64,000 bases of DNA from Anastrepha obliqua (Eukaryota > Arthropoda > Insecta > Diptera > Tephritidae): contig NC_072892.1 in assembly GCF_027943255.1 (NCBI RefSeq), positions 22,281,792-22,345,791 of the forward strand, in the 5' to 3' direction. Position numbers and translations under genes: made by a program. The notes below the pieces were generated by a model. That model saw only the letters and a list, made by a program, of their open reading frames with translations, had not been told where the DNA came from and made no database searches. Positions 31,645 to 44,321 of this stretch are shown here, piece by piece; position 1 is the stretch's first letter, and every line of letters starts with the position of its first letter.

Positions 31645-34600
31645 CTAATTCGACTTTGCTGAAAATGGACTAGACGACCCCACAGACGGTGGTGTTGGTG
31701 TGGCGCCACTGCGCACGCCATCCCCCTCGCAAACATATTTGCCTGAAAACAGCAAATAAAATTAATATACATGTGTGATGCGCATATTGTAAAGGGTGAT
31801 CAGATTGGAGGTATTTTTTCCACAATAGGATTTTTTTGACAGATCACGCCGCCTAACTGCTGTCAAACTAAAAACATATTTTTTAAGTATATAAAGGGTT
31901 TTCCAATAAAAGGTGTTATTCCCGTAATAGATCGATGGTTTCGTTGCTTCTGTGACACTTAGCGCCGTCTTGTTGAAAGTAAACGTTGTCCAGATCAATA
32001 CCATCCAATTAAGGCTATAAAAAATCGTTAATTATCCCTCGATAGCGCAATCCATTCACCGTAACTGTTGCTCCAGTTTCATTTCCGAAAAAGTAAGGTA
32101 CAATGACTCCGCCTTACCATAAACCGCTCCAAACAGTCACACGCTGAGGATAGAGGCTTTTCAACAATAACTTTTGGATTTTCTGAGCCCCAGATCCGAC
32201 AATTTTGCTTGTTGACGAAGCCACCGAGGTGGAAATGGGCCACATCACTCAAGTTGATTTTTCGATGGAATTCCGGAAAATTTTCATGCATTTCAACGCC
32301 CCAATCAGCAAAGACACCACGTTGTTGATGATCGGCCGGCTTGAGTTCTTGTGTTAACTGGACTTTATAAGCCTGAAGATCCAAATCTTTATGCAAAATA
32401 CAGATTTGTAGAATGCCTAATTCCAAAGAACTACGAGGAATGGAAAAACTTGGGTTTTCTTCAACACTTTCTGCTACAACAGCAACATTTTCAGTTGTTC
32501 TCGAGCGACGTGCACGGGTTTTATTCTTCACATCACTAACTTATCCCAACAGCTCGAATTTTTTCACCAATTTCTGTATTGCGGTCCGACAAGGTGCTTC
32601 ACGATGACCCAAAAATGTTCGAGTTTTACGAACCGTCTCTGCCAAATTTTCACCATTTTTATAGTGCATTTTAATAATTTCAATGCGTTGTTTAGGCGTG
32701 TATCGTTCCATTTTTATTATTTTGGTGTAGTTTTTACTTGTCAAATATCAAAAAATGACGGCTTCAAAAGTGACATCAACGGAAATAGCGGGCTATTGAA
32801 AATAACACCTGTTATTGGCATGCGTCTTGATGTTGTTCCACAAATGGAGGGACCTACAGTTTCAAGCCGACTCCGAACGGCAGATATTTTTTTTTAAGAA
32901 GAGCTTTTTCATGGCAGAAATACACTCGGAGGTTTGCCATTGCCTGCCGAGGGGCGACCGTTGTTAGAAACAACTTATTTTTCATTTTGATCTTCCACCG
33001 AGATTCGAACCTACGTTCTCTCTGAATTCCGAATGATAGTCACGCACCAACCCGTTCGGCTACGACGGCCACATATTTTTCAGTATTCATTGGCATTTCA
33101 TAATGGAAAGCTTTACGCCTCAACAACGTTTACAAATCGTACAATTGTATTATGAAAATCGACGCTCTGTGTCTTATGGTGTACGTAACCGACGAGGCCA
33201 ATTGCCGTATTTGGGCTGAAGAGCAACAAGCGTTTGGTGCGGCCTACGGGCTAGAGCAAGCATCGGCCCATATTTCTTCAAAGTAGGGGCTGGCGCCAAT
33301 TAACAGTGAATGGAGATCGTTCAAACAGGACGGCGGACGGCGCTACTTGTCATACAGCCCGAGAAACAATGGATTTTCTGCGTCGTCGTTTCATTTTAAA
33401 ATCCGATACCTCTAAATTGGTCACCCTTTACAAGCTGATGTAGCAGCTCAATGATTCGAATCGAGATTTTTGTTTTGAATAATCATCGCCATCGAATTAT
33501 TAAGAAAGGTTAAATTGTAATTTTTTTTGATTTTAAGAAATCCTTCACCACTTACCCGACACAAAACGACGCTTCACCAACGATAGCCGATAACCACTAC
33601 CCTGCAGCTCAAACTCAATGCCCGATAGTGTAGTGCCCTCACAATTGAATTGCGTAGTCAATAGGGCCGGTATGGATGGACCTTCGTTCAGTTCGAGACG
33701 CGCACGTAACGTACCGACGCCTCCATCTTGGGAATTTTGTGAGATGTCAGTGAAATTCCAAACCAAGCGATTCGACTCACCGAGCCTATAAAAACGAAAC
33801 ATTTTAATTTTTCTGTCAACTAAGTAAAATGAGTAGGCAAAGTGCAATAGGACCCACCAAGCGGAATGTGGTTTCGACTGCACGTTGCGCACCGAACCGT
33901 TTACCGGCACCGACAGCGTGACATTCAGCAACGGTGAGGCGCTTGCCATTGCGTGATTATTGTACTTGTAATCGATTTTGAGTGCCGTAAATGTGGACTC
34001 ACACTTCCAATACGATACCAGCTGGAAGGGACATGACGAGGCGCCTGGTTTGGAACGCACTTGATACTTGAGTATGTCCACATTGAAATACGACGCGTTG
34101 GGACTGTGTTCCGCTTGGTGGCGCAGCAAAGCGGTCAAAGCGGGCATATTGAATTCCAACATTGTACTGAAGGAACTCGATTGATTGCGATCGCTGGCGG
34201 GGTATACGACATTTGGTTAATTTATATAAATCGATAGCAAGAAATTTGATATTTAACTCAAGTGTCACATTAGCTTTGTTTATATATATTATTACACAAA
34301 GTGTCAGTTTAACAAACATAACTGTTGTCTGTATATCTTTCCAAGTGGGTTTGGTACTTACATTTGAACTAATTTCGAATTCGGTATCAAATTTTCCAAG
34401 TTTTGCACATTTTTGATGCGAAAACCAAGTTTCGCTGGATTCGGATTATTTGCTAGAAGGCCAACAATGCCGGCAGGGAATGATAACATCATATCGCCAG
34501 AAATTTTCACCTGACAGCGCGACTCGTCGCTACCTCTGTTGGAAACAATATAAAAACAAAATATCACAAGAGTTGATAGCATTTGCATCACGCTTTGACG

Positions 34601-37600
34601 CACCTAAAGTAGGCGTGTATGATCTCATGGAATGCTACTGCTATTGGGATCGTATCCGAAATGCCAATGGTGAGCGGCGATGGGCCACGCGATGACCCAA
34701 TACCACCGATAGCAGTACGAAACTCTAAACTACCAATACTGTCTGCACGGTTCATCGCCGGTGATGGACTTATACGCCCACGAGCCGCCACCACTGTGGG
34801 CGCCATGCCCATCTCAGAACGGCGCGAAGGTGGTCGCGGTATTGCAATACTACTAGTTGATGTAGGTGTCGGTATCTGACGACTGTTGGATTTTGATAGT
34901 GTGGCGGAGGCGGGCGCCGAGGCACTTACATCGCCCAACTCAGAGAAAATATCTCCTAAGTCGGCGTATCTGCGCAAAAGTGAAAATGTTTTCAAAATAT
35001 GTTAAAATATAAATCGAATCGAATGCAAATCACCTAGAATTGTTCGACATGGAGAGTGTGGGGCTCTGCAGTGGCGCATATGGATGCACCGTGGCCGTTG
35101 GTGTGGATGCGTTGGATATCTCAGGCGATTGCTGACGTGAAGCGATGCGAGATTGTTGCAGCTGCTGATTGCTGTGCTGTTGGTTGAAAGTCTAAATGTA
35201 AATGCAAAACGCAAGCATATAAGAAAGCTTATTGAAATGAGCATAATTGATGGGCAATATGTTCTATGTTTACCGAAAAGACGCTGGTGGGTGATAGTGA
35301 GATATTCTCCACCGTAGCGCGCAACTCATCCACACTTGCAGACATTGGCGCTTGGCCATTATTCAGTGGCTTGATTTTCACGTGAATGCGCCGTTCCGGC
35401 TTATCGTTATCTGAGTCTGAGTCTGAGTCAGAGTAGAAACTGCCAGCTAAAAAAATGGAAAAGTAGGTATTTAGCAAAAAAAAAAATTAAAAACTTTATT
35501 TTTGATATTTTTTCACATACCTTTATCGTGATTTTCATTCCAAGCATTATCTTTCGGTGGCTGCATGCTGTAACCATCTTCATCAACCTCATTTGCGCCA
35601 TATGCTTTAGTGGTGGCTGCACCACCTGCAGCCGTGCCATTTCCAGTTGCGCTGCTGCTGGCATTCGCATTGCCCGCCGCATTAGCAGCGCTGCTTGTTA
35701 AGCCACCTGCACTATTGCCAGAAGCGTTAATACCCAGTACACCGGCGCCACCGCCTGACGAGTCCACACTACCCGGCGCTGAAGCAGAAGATATGCCTAG
35801 GCCACCGGCGCTGCTGCCGCTGGAATTCTGCGCCTTCATTTTATTGTTTTCGTCATTATCGTAGGAATTGTTGGAGCGATCCACACTAAACACGGGGGCG
35901 AAAAAAAAGGAGGAATCAATAAACGAATTAAGCAAATTTTAAAGGAAACTACCTTCCGAGTCGCTCCTCTTGGATATTGTCGGCAGCTTCGCCATCTTTC
36001 TTCTTTTTAGATTTTTTAGTTTTCGCTTTGTCACGACGGCTACGCAAAATGCCAGACACTGTGCAAGGGGAAGAGATGAACGGTTGGAAATTGTAATTGA
36101 TTTTCAGTGCCTAGCATTTTGTTTCAAAATTTATTGGGATATACACGAAAATTTACGTATGCAAATTATTTAATTATTATGCATCAAACCGAATAGTGGC
36201 AGCCCGAAAGAAAATCTGTACTTTGGATATATCACCGTTTTATTTTTTTTAATTGTACTTAAATTTTCTATAAAGTAAGTTAATCTGCTCGCTCTTCATC
36301 TTTATCAACTCTACGATAGGAGGCTTCCATTCAGATAATAGATCTGTTGATGAAGCAAATAATTTGTAACAAATTACAAACTATCAAGTTTTGGTGTTCA
36401 TGTATTGCAAAGTAGGGGAAAGGGAGAGAGCAAAATGTCATTTCATTTTGAGGGGAAGTTGCACGTTTTTATTGGATAAATTTTTACTTGAAAGAATTTG
36501 CAAGTGAGAAACAGCTAACCGCAAAGTAAAAATAAACACGAATTAAAATTTACGAATTGACTCAAAGTTCTAAATTTAAATAAAAGTGGTGGCCAAAATG
36601 GAAAACGTAAGTAAATATATTTCAGAAAAAATGTATAAAGTTTATTTGAATGACAATTGCGGCGGAGTGTCTAGCAGCTAAATCCGCCGTAAGACTCAGC
36701 GCCTGTAGAGCATTCGGACATAGGAGGGATGGAAAAAAGGAATGAAACCTAATCCAAATACTCTTAATATATTTACTGATGGCTCAAAAATGTTAGACGG
36801 AGTAGGGGCAAGGATCTATTGCGCAGAGCTAGACATCAGGCAGCCATTTAAGCTTCCTGACCGCTGCATAATCTTTCAAGCAGAAGTATTTTTTTGCTGT
36901 AGGTAAGGCTGCGAAAATTGCATTCGCAAAGACATCAAGCAACGCCAAAATAAATATATACGTTGACAGTCAAGCGGCGATAAAAGCAATAAACTCATAT
37001 GGAATTTCATCTAAAAATGTTTTAAAAAGCAGGGAACCATTGGAGAGATTAGCCACAGACAGACGGTTGCATATCTATTGGGTACCCGGACATAAAGGCA
37101 TTACAGGAAACGAAATTGTAGATGAGATTGCCAAAAGCGCTGTTTACAGACAATTCGAACAAGAAAACGACATACTGAAACCTTTAAATACGGTATGCAA
37201 TCACATCGCTGCGGACATGAAAATACGGATAGACAGGATGTGGAAAATCATGCCTATCCGAGTTTTCATGTCCGCAGCGATGACATTGCACACCGTATTT
37301 AAAGGAGGTGGAAAATCATGTGTACCCAGAATGCGAATAAATACGCCAGATTCGTACTAGCCCTGTCAAGAAAGGAAAGCAGAACTATGGTAGGTATACT
37401 GACAGGCCACAATTTGCTAGCGGCGCACGCATACAAGATAGAAATTACAAACAACGATAGCAGATTTTGCAAGGAACTGGAAGAGAGGGATACTCTTGAA
37501 CACCTTCTATGTTCCTGCCCTGCATTAACTAGAACCCGAATGAAATGTTTAGGAGCTTTACAATATGAGAAGTTAGAATGCCTCTCGGGGATAGAGCTTC

Positions 37601-40600
37601 AGAGTTTACTTAGATTCGCAAAAGACGCATACATATTACAAGATGTCTACCACAACGAAACGTAGGGGTCAAGCTCCATCTGGTAACACTAAGGATCAAT
37701 AGGTCTATGTGATGGCTTTCAGCCAGCCAGGTCAACCTAACCTAACCTATTTGAATGACAATGAAATAGAGGTTCATAAGTACTTCTGCATTTCTGCACA
37801 ACAGCCTCCAGTCACGGTTGCTGCAGTTTCCGAAATACAAAACGAAACGCTTGTGCTTCTTGATTATTAACTAATTCGGCAATAGGAAGCAATGAAAATA
37901 TGAAGAAAGCTGTGATTGCCACAACAATACAATTGCTAATGCAATGTTCTGCATCTGACAGCGATGATGAAACGGAAAAAATTATTGTGGACAAAATAAA
38001 ATCAAGAGGTGCTAACCTCGTTAATTTGCATTCTATTTGCTTTTGTTTTATAATTTAATACGAGTTAATAATAATATAATTTACGAGTTCAGCTGAAAAA
38101 ATGTTTAATTTTAGTGATTTTTTCCGCCAACAATTTAATCAGCTGTTCTTAAAACTTGCAAATTGTTATTGGTTTTGCGTTCATGTACTTTTTTGATATT
38201 TTTCTCTTTGAGAGCGATTTCTTAGAAATTAACTTACTCGCAAGTTACAGGATAATTTTCAGATATTAATATAACAGGTGGCGCAAAATTAATCAATTAT
38301 GGAAAGATTTATAATATTCGCAAATATCGTCCTACGGCAATCATATTTGACACTTGTGAGCTAAACAGTACAAACAGACAAGCAATGGAGCACGTAAGGG
38401 TCAAAATAAAGATTTCCGTCATTCAAAATATTTTTTTTTTTTTTGGTAAAAAGTTGAATGGTTAATTTTGCGCCACCCGATTAATTTTGCGCCACCCGTT
38501 ACAAACATTAAAATTCGGTTTGATGAATTTTGAGTATACTATATACAGTTATATACTTGTGCAAGGTGGCGCAAAATTAATGACTCCATAGGAAGATGGC
38601 GTCGTACGTCAATCATATTTGACACTTGTGAACTAAACGACTGGTATCTGGTTATAGTAGAGCGCGAAAAGATCAAAATAAAGATTTCTATCACTCAAAA
38701 TCTTTTTTTTTTTGTTGAGTAAAAAAACTTAATCAAAAACCAAATTGTATGATTAATTTTGCGCCACATTGTACATAGAACAGAAAATATTTTCTATTTC
38801 AATTTCCTTCGCCTTTATGTGGCTTTCAACGTCGTTTAATTTTTACTTGCACTCAATATTTGTAAGTAAATTTGTGTATATCCCATTATACGATAAAATA
38901 ACAAATTTGATAGACGTTAGGGGGTTAGTATTCGCAGAAGAAAAATTAGTCAATATATGACCGATGGCATAATGAAGATTATAAACATATGTATGTATGT
39001 ATGTAGTTGGCAAAATCGCATGCGTTAAAATAAATAAGTTTATAGAAAAGGGATGTGAGACGACAATAAGAGCAAAATGCAGAAACCTACAAGTACTATA
39101 AACGAGCAACGAGACAAAAAGTAGCAGATATGTACACGTACTCCTTTCACCCTAACATGAAATAAAATGAATAATAAAAAAACATGGATAATTATTTTTC
39201 TAAATTATATAGAAAATATCATAAAATTAAATACTTATTTATGAGTGTATGTGAATTTTCAAGTGTAGTGAATTTCTGAAATACTACAAAAGTGTCACCC
39301 TGCAAAAGTGGACGTTTGGATTAAGTTAAGCTAAATAAGTAATCTCGCACTAAAAAGCTAAATAACTAACTAAAAATAAATAGCGAGTAGTTTTAGCTTT
39401 TCGATAATTTCCCCAAGAGTTTATAATTGAATTATTTGCATAAAATACTTTAAATAAGCAAATATAAAAAAACCAAATTAATATACAGAATAATACCAAT
39501 CAAGCCCAATATATAAGAGAACAAATTCTTATTGTGCCCGAGAGGCTAATACAGAAGCAAATCACCGACAAAATATTCCAGTGCAGAAATTATGAGAAGA
39601 GTTATGAGAGAAAAAAAAACTGTACCACCAAAAAATATTATGCATCCGCATTAAGTTTAAGTTTGTAGGTAAAAGTATACAAAAAAAACTCAGTGTTAGA
39701 AGAAAATATGTATGTATGCATATAAATTTCCGCATTCCAGCGCACAACTTCAGTAGTGTTGGTAATTTACAAAATATAAAACACTTAATTTGTGTATTTT
39801 GCATTATTTCTTTTGTTTGGATTTCCTCCTCACCCTGAGAATTTGATGTGAAAATATTCAATAGTGATGTTGTGCGGCGTGAATTTCCCGCAGCCGCACC
39901 CGCACTCGATGCTGAGACAACAGAAGCGCCGCCACTAGCAGACGTTTGATGTGGATGATGATGATGTAGATGATTTGAACGTTCGTTAAGTGATGTAGAA
40001 ATTGGTTCAGTGTATTTCCGACTCGATGCGGGCTTAGTGGCGGTTGGTGTTGGCGATGACGTGCGTTTTTGTAGGTGCTGTTCGATAGCAGCTTGATCTA
40101 GATATAAGCACAGGTTGTTTTTGTTTTGATAGAAAGTTAATGGGGAGTTGGTTAATCACATAAAAACAGGCACAGCAAATCAGAAATTTTTAAATATTTA
40201 GTAAAAATAAAAACAGTATAAGGGTAAAATATATGTATATACAATAGCAGTCCGTGGTAAATGGCCAGCTGAGGCAGAGCTTCTGTTGCAAGACAAAATA
40301 AATATGTTATAGACTATTGTGCATAATAGGGATGCCAAACCTAAGTCTTTTTTTTAAATATCGAAAATGTAGGGGAAGTTTAGTAATTTTTTCTAAGATT
40401 TGAAATGAAAGACCAGTAAGAGTGTGCATCACTACTAAATCGAAAATATATGTAACGCTTGCTTTCAGGGCGGTGGCTTTGTCAACAAGTTTTATACGCA
40501 ATTTGTTAAGAATACAGTTAAAAAACCTTTTAATTGTGATAAACTGAATCTCACTGGTTGTTTTAAACTCGTTTTCAGTGTTTTAATAATTTTTTAAATA

Positions 40601-43600
40601 TTTTTTTTTTTTGACTAAAAATACTTTTTAGTTATGAAAAAATGAGTATTTCTAGTTATTTTAAGCTCGTTATTAGTATTTTAGTAATTTTTTAAATATT
40701 TTTTTTTGACTAAAAATACTTTTTTTTTGTGATAAACTGAGTATTTCTGGTTATTTTAAACTCGTTATTAATATTTTCATAATTTTTTAAATATTTTTTT
40801 TTTTGACTAAAAATACTTTTTAGTTATGAAAAAATGAGTATTTCTAGTTATTTTAAGCTCGTTATTAGTATTTTAGTAATTCTTTAAATATTTTTTAAAT
40901 ATTCTTTTTGACTAAAAATACTTTTTAGTTGTGATAAACTGAGTATTTCTGGTTGTTTTAAACTCGTTATTAGTATTTTCATAATTTTTTAAATATTTTT
41001 TTTTTACTAAAAATTTAGTCGTGATAAACTGCGTTTCTCTGTTTCTTTTTGTAACTAAATTATTTATTAAATTTTTTTACTAAAACATGAATTTTTGGGC
41101 ATATATGTACATACAATTTGCTCGATTTGTTTAACGGAGTACAGTAAATATGTGTGCAAGCTATTTATGTTTTTGCAGGTGTTAAGTTCATTATTTTTCG
41201 TATCGTACTTAATTTAAATAAATACTTTAAAAAGTACTTTTGTAATTAAACTTAGCCAAACTAAACTTAAATAAATAGTATTAAATTTTTTAACTAATTT
41301 GAATTGACGAACTACAATAGTTCCTAAACTAAATAAACTAAATAAATAATATTCAAAACCTTTTTACCTATTCGGAAAGGTTAATACAAGGTGGCGCAAA
41401 ATTAATCATCCTGTAGGAAGATTTATGAGGAGTTTTTTCATGGCAGAAATACAGTCGGAGGTTTGCCATTGCCTGCCAAGGGGCGACCGCTATTAGAAAA
41501 ATGTTTTTCTTAATTTTGGGTGTTTCACCGAGAAAAGAAAAAACAAAATACCTCATAAAAATATCTGCGGTTCGGAGTCGGCTTGGAACTGTAGATCCCT
41601 CCATTTGTGGAACAATGCACGCCACAAATAGGAGGAGGAGCTCGGCCAAACACCCAAAAAGGGTGTACGCGCCAATTATATATATATATATATATATAGG
41701 AAGATTTATGCTTTTTGCAAATGACGAAGTATCTACAAGATTACGTACAACACTGAACCGTTAATGCAGCTTCCTTATCACTGCATCAAACTTTTGGCAA
41801 TAAAGTGCGACAAAATTCAAAGCATTTTCAATTAAATCATTATCTCTTACAAGATATGAATTGTCTAAAAATTATTTGTTTATTTAGTAAAAAAAAGTTA
41901 TTCAAAAACAAAATTGGATGATTAATTTGGCGCCACCTTGTAAAAGAGCACAACATGAGAGATAAGTTAAAATGATGCTCTTTTTTATAAAACATTGGCT
42001 CATTGTATTGGAAGTAATACCAAGATTCCGGGATTACATTAAAATATCCCAAAAATATTGGCATCCCTAACGAATAATCATGGAAAATAATATACTGTTA
42101 GTATTGAGTTTTTGAAGGTATTACACTGCTTTAACCCTTTTGCATCATTCGGCAGAATAATCCGCAAAGAAAAACTCTCTCTTATCACCAAGAATAGAAT
42201 AATCCGAAATAAATTATTTTTTTGTTTGAGGGAAGTTTCAAGGTACCGTTGCAAGGTATTTTGAGTACAACTCGCACTTCGGCTGGTGATGCAAAAGAGT
42301 TAAAGTTGTAAAGAATAAATTAAAGGCTTGTGGGGAAGTTATTTGTGTGTTTTTCGCGTCAAGATTCCTTTAAACCCTTATGGGATATTTTAAATTTTTT
42401 CATAAGTATTACTATTAAAATTTTTGTACGTCTTTGTCGATCACACAAAGAAAGCGCAACGTTATTATAAAAAAAAATTAAAACAAAAAAAAATATGGCC
42501 AATAAAAATCAGCATCTTCCAGCTGCCGTAAAGCATTTCGAATTTGAGCGATATGAATAAAAACTATAATTACTTATTTATTTAGATATATTTTTTCCGG
42601 GTATGCAAAGCCAAATAATATAAAAGGTCAGGCAATGCCAAACCTCACAGTATATTTGTGCCATAAAAAACTGCTCATAAAAAACCATCTGCCGTTCGGA
42701 GTCGGCATAAAACTGTGGGTCCCTCCATTTGTGGAGCAACATCAAGACGCGCACTACAAATAGGAGCAGCACTGGGCCAAATACCCCACAAAAGGGGCAA
42801 GCGCCATTTATACTTATATGCATCAGCCCGTCTAATGGAAGCGTGACCCCCGTGACGTCGAAACTATTTGAACAATCCGATTCTAACAAACTGCATTATA
42901 TAATAATATTTCTTTTCTTCTAATATTTCTTATGCGCAAAAAATCCAATAATAGTCACCAACATTAGCTATAATGGCTTCAAATCTTCGAGTCTTATTAG
43001 GTGTTAATTTCTGCGCACGCGCAAATTGTGGAAGTAATTGGCTACAAATGAGCCGAATTTGTCTCGATAACTTTTTGACCGTCCACATTTGTTTTCCTTT
43101 GAGTTTTTGCTTAACTAATTGCCCATAAATTTTCAACAGGGCTGCCATCAGGCGACTGTGGAAGTCAATCCAATTTTCATGCCCATTTTGCTGTTTCCAT
43201 TCACACAACTTCGGCTTCGAACGAATAGTTGGAATTATTGGCTTCTTCTAAAATCCAAGGTTGGCTAGTTCTTCCAAACATCTTCGCAGCTGATACTAAT
43301 CATGATTTTTGGTAAGTTGTATACATGAAAGCTGCATTCAAATTGGCGCTAAACACAAATAAACGACCAAACCCCAAATATGAACCTTAGCTGGATGCTT
43401 AACAATTCGTTGAAGTTTTCGTTTATAAGCAGTACACCAGGACTGACGTATGCAACTAAACGCTGAAAAGGAATATTCACCCGGGAATATTAGGTTAGGT
43501 TAGGTTGACCTGGCTGGCTGAAAGCCATCACATAGACCTTAATGGTACCAGATGGAGCTTGACCCTTACGTTTCCTTTTGGTAGGCTTCTTGTAATAAGC

Positions 43601-44290
43601 CTGCATCTTTTGCGAATCTAAGTAAGCTATGAAACTCAAACCCCGAGAGACATTCTAACCTCTCATATTGCAGAGCTCCTAAACATTTCATTCGGGTTCT
43701 AGTTAATGCAGGGCAAGAACATAGAGGGTGTTCAAGAGTTTACATCTCTTTTAGTTCAATATATTAAATTATATATTAATATTAAATTTCTCCAATTCCG
43801 TTCTGAATTTGCCTTAGCCCATTCAAGCTTTTTTTTCAATGTGCTCCGTAATTTTAGGTCTTCTTTACGTAAACCTGCTCAAATCGTGTCTTTGTATGCA
43901 TTAACACGACTTTTCCTTAAAACTGTTTCAGCTTTACGCAACGTTAACACGTTCCCTGTCCGCTGAGCCATATATGGTTCAGGAAACGTGCGACTGATAA
44001 GCACTGATACGTTCCTGAGCCATATGTGTGTCAGCATAGAAAAAGTTCCCTGAACCACATGTGTTTCATGAACATGCAGAAGCAAAAATATCCCTCTACG
44101 CTCATGGACCATATGTGTTTCAGGTAGAAATACCCTACATCCGTTTTTTTTTTAGTTATTATTATTACTAAAGCTATCCCATGACTACAAAAAAACAAAG
44201 TTTTCAAAAAACCTTGTTGGACTTGACGGTCAATTTTGCATTTTTGTATTGGGACAGGGAACGTGTTAACCTCGACTTCATCACAAAAAA

Positions 44291-44321
<31 letters not shown>

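Larger units (their letters stand above)
31792..33428 (+). mobile_element. Outer mariner of a three-level nest (FCHo last intron)
   Basis: TIRs AAGGGTGATCA...GGAGGTAT and its mirror ATACCTC...TCACCCTT, flanked by TA (31790-31791, 33429-33430). Its coding remnant starts [20 protein letters not shown] at 33103, jumps to [14 protein letters not shown] and GPYFFK text, and ends near [18 protein letters not shown]: an internally deleted DD41D-like mariner related to the one at 17178. A SINE is inserted in its 5' leader. Confidence 0.75.
36598..37870 (+). pseudogene. Unidentified 55-codon ORF split by a LINE
   Basis: Removing the LINE and one copy of its target duplication rejoins 36598-36657 with 37763-37870 in frame: [20 protein letters not shown], then [15 protein letters not shown] and ending NETLVLLDY before TAA. 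I do not recognise it. It lies antisense in an FCHo intron and is followed by another open stretch (37903-38046) with an acidic SDSDDETE segment. It could be a small nested gene knocked out by the insertion, or a chance frame; GTAAGT right after ATGGAAAAC could also be a donor site of a gene whose other exons I cannot find. Confidence 0.3.

Noticed and set aside
33000..33070. A tRNA gene on the minus strand
   Set aside because: Pol III A/B boxes are present but the cloverleaf is degenerate and the sequence continues into the SINE body inside target duplications; it is the SINE head.
37730..37750. A telomeric (TTAGG)n array
   Set aside because: Only three units, located at the 3' end of a LINE; treated as the element's tail.
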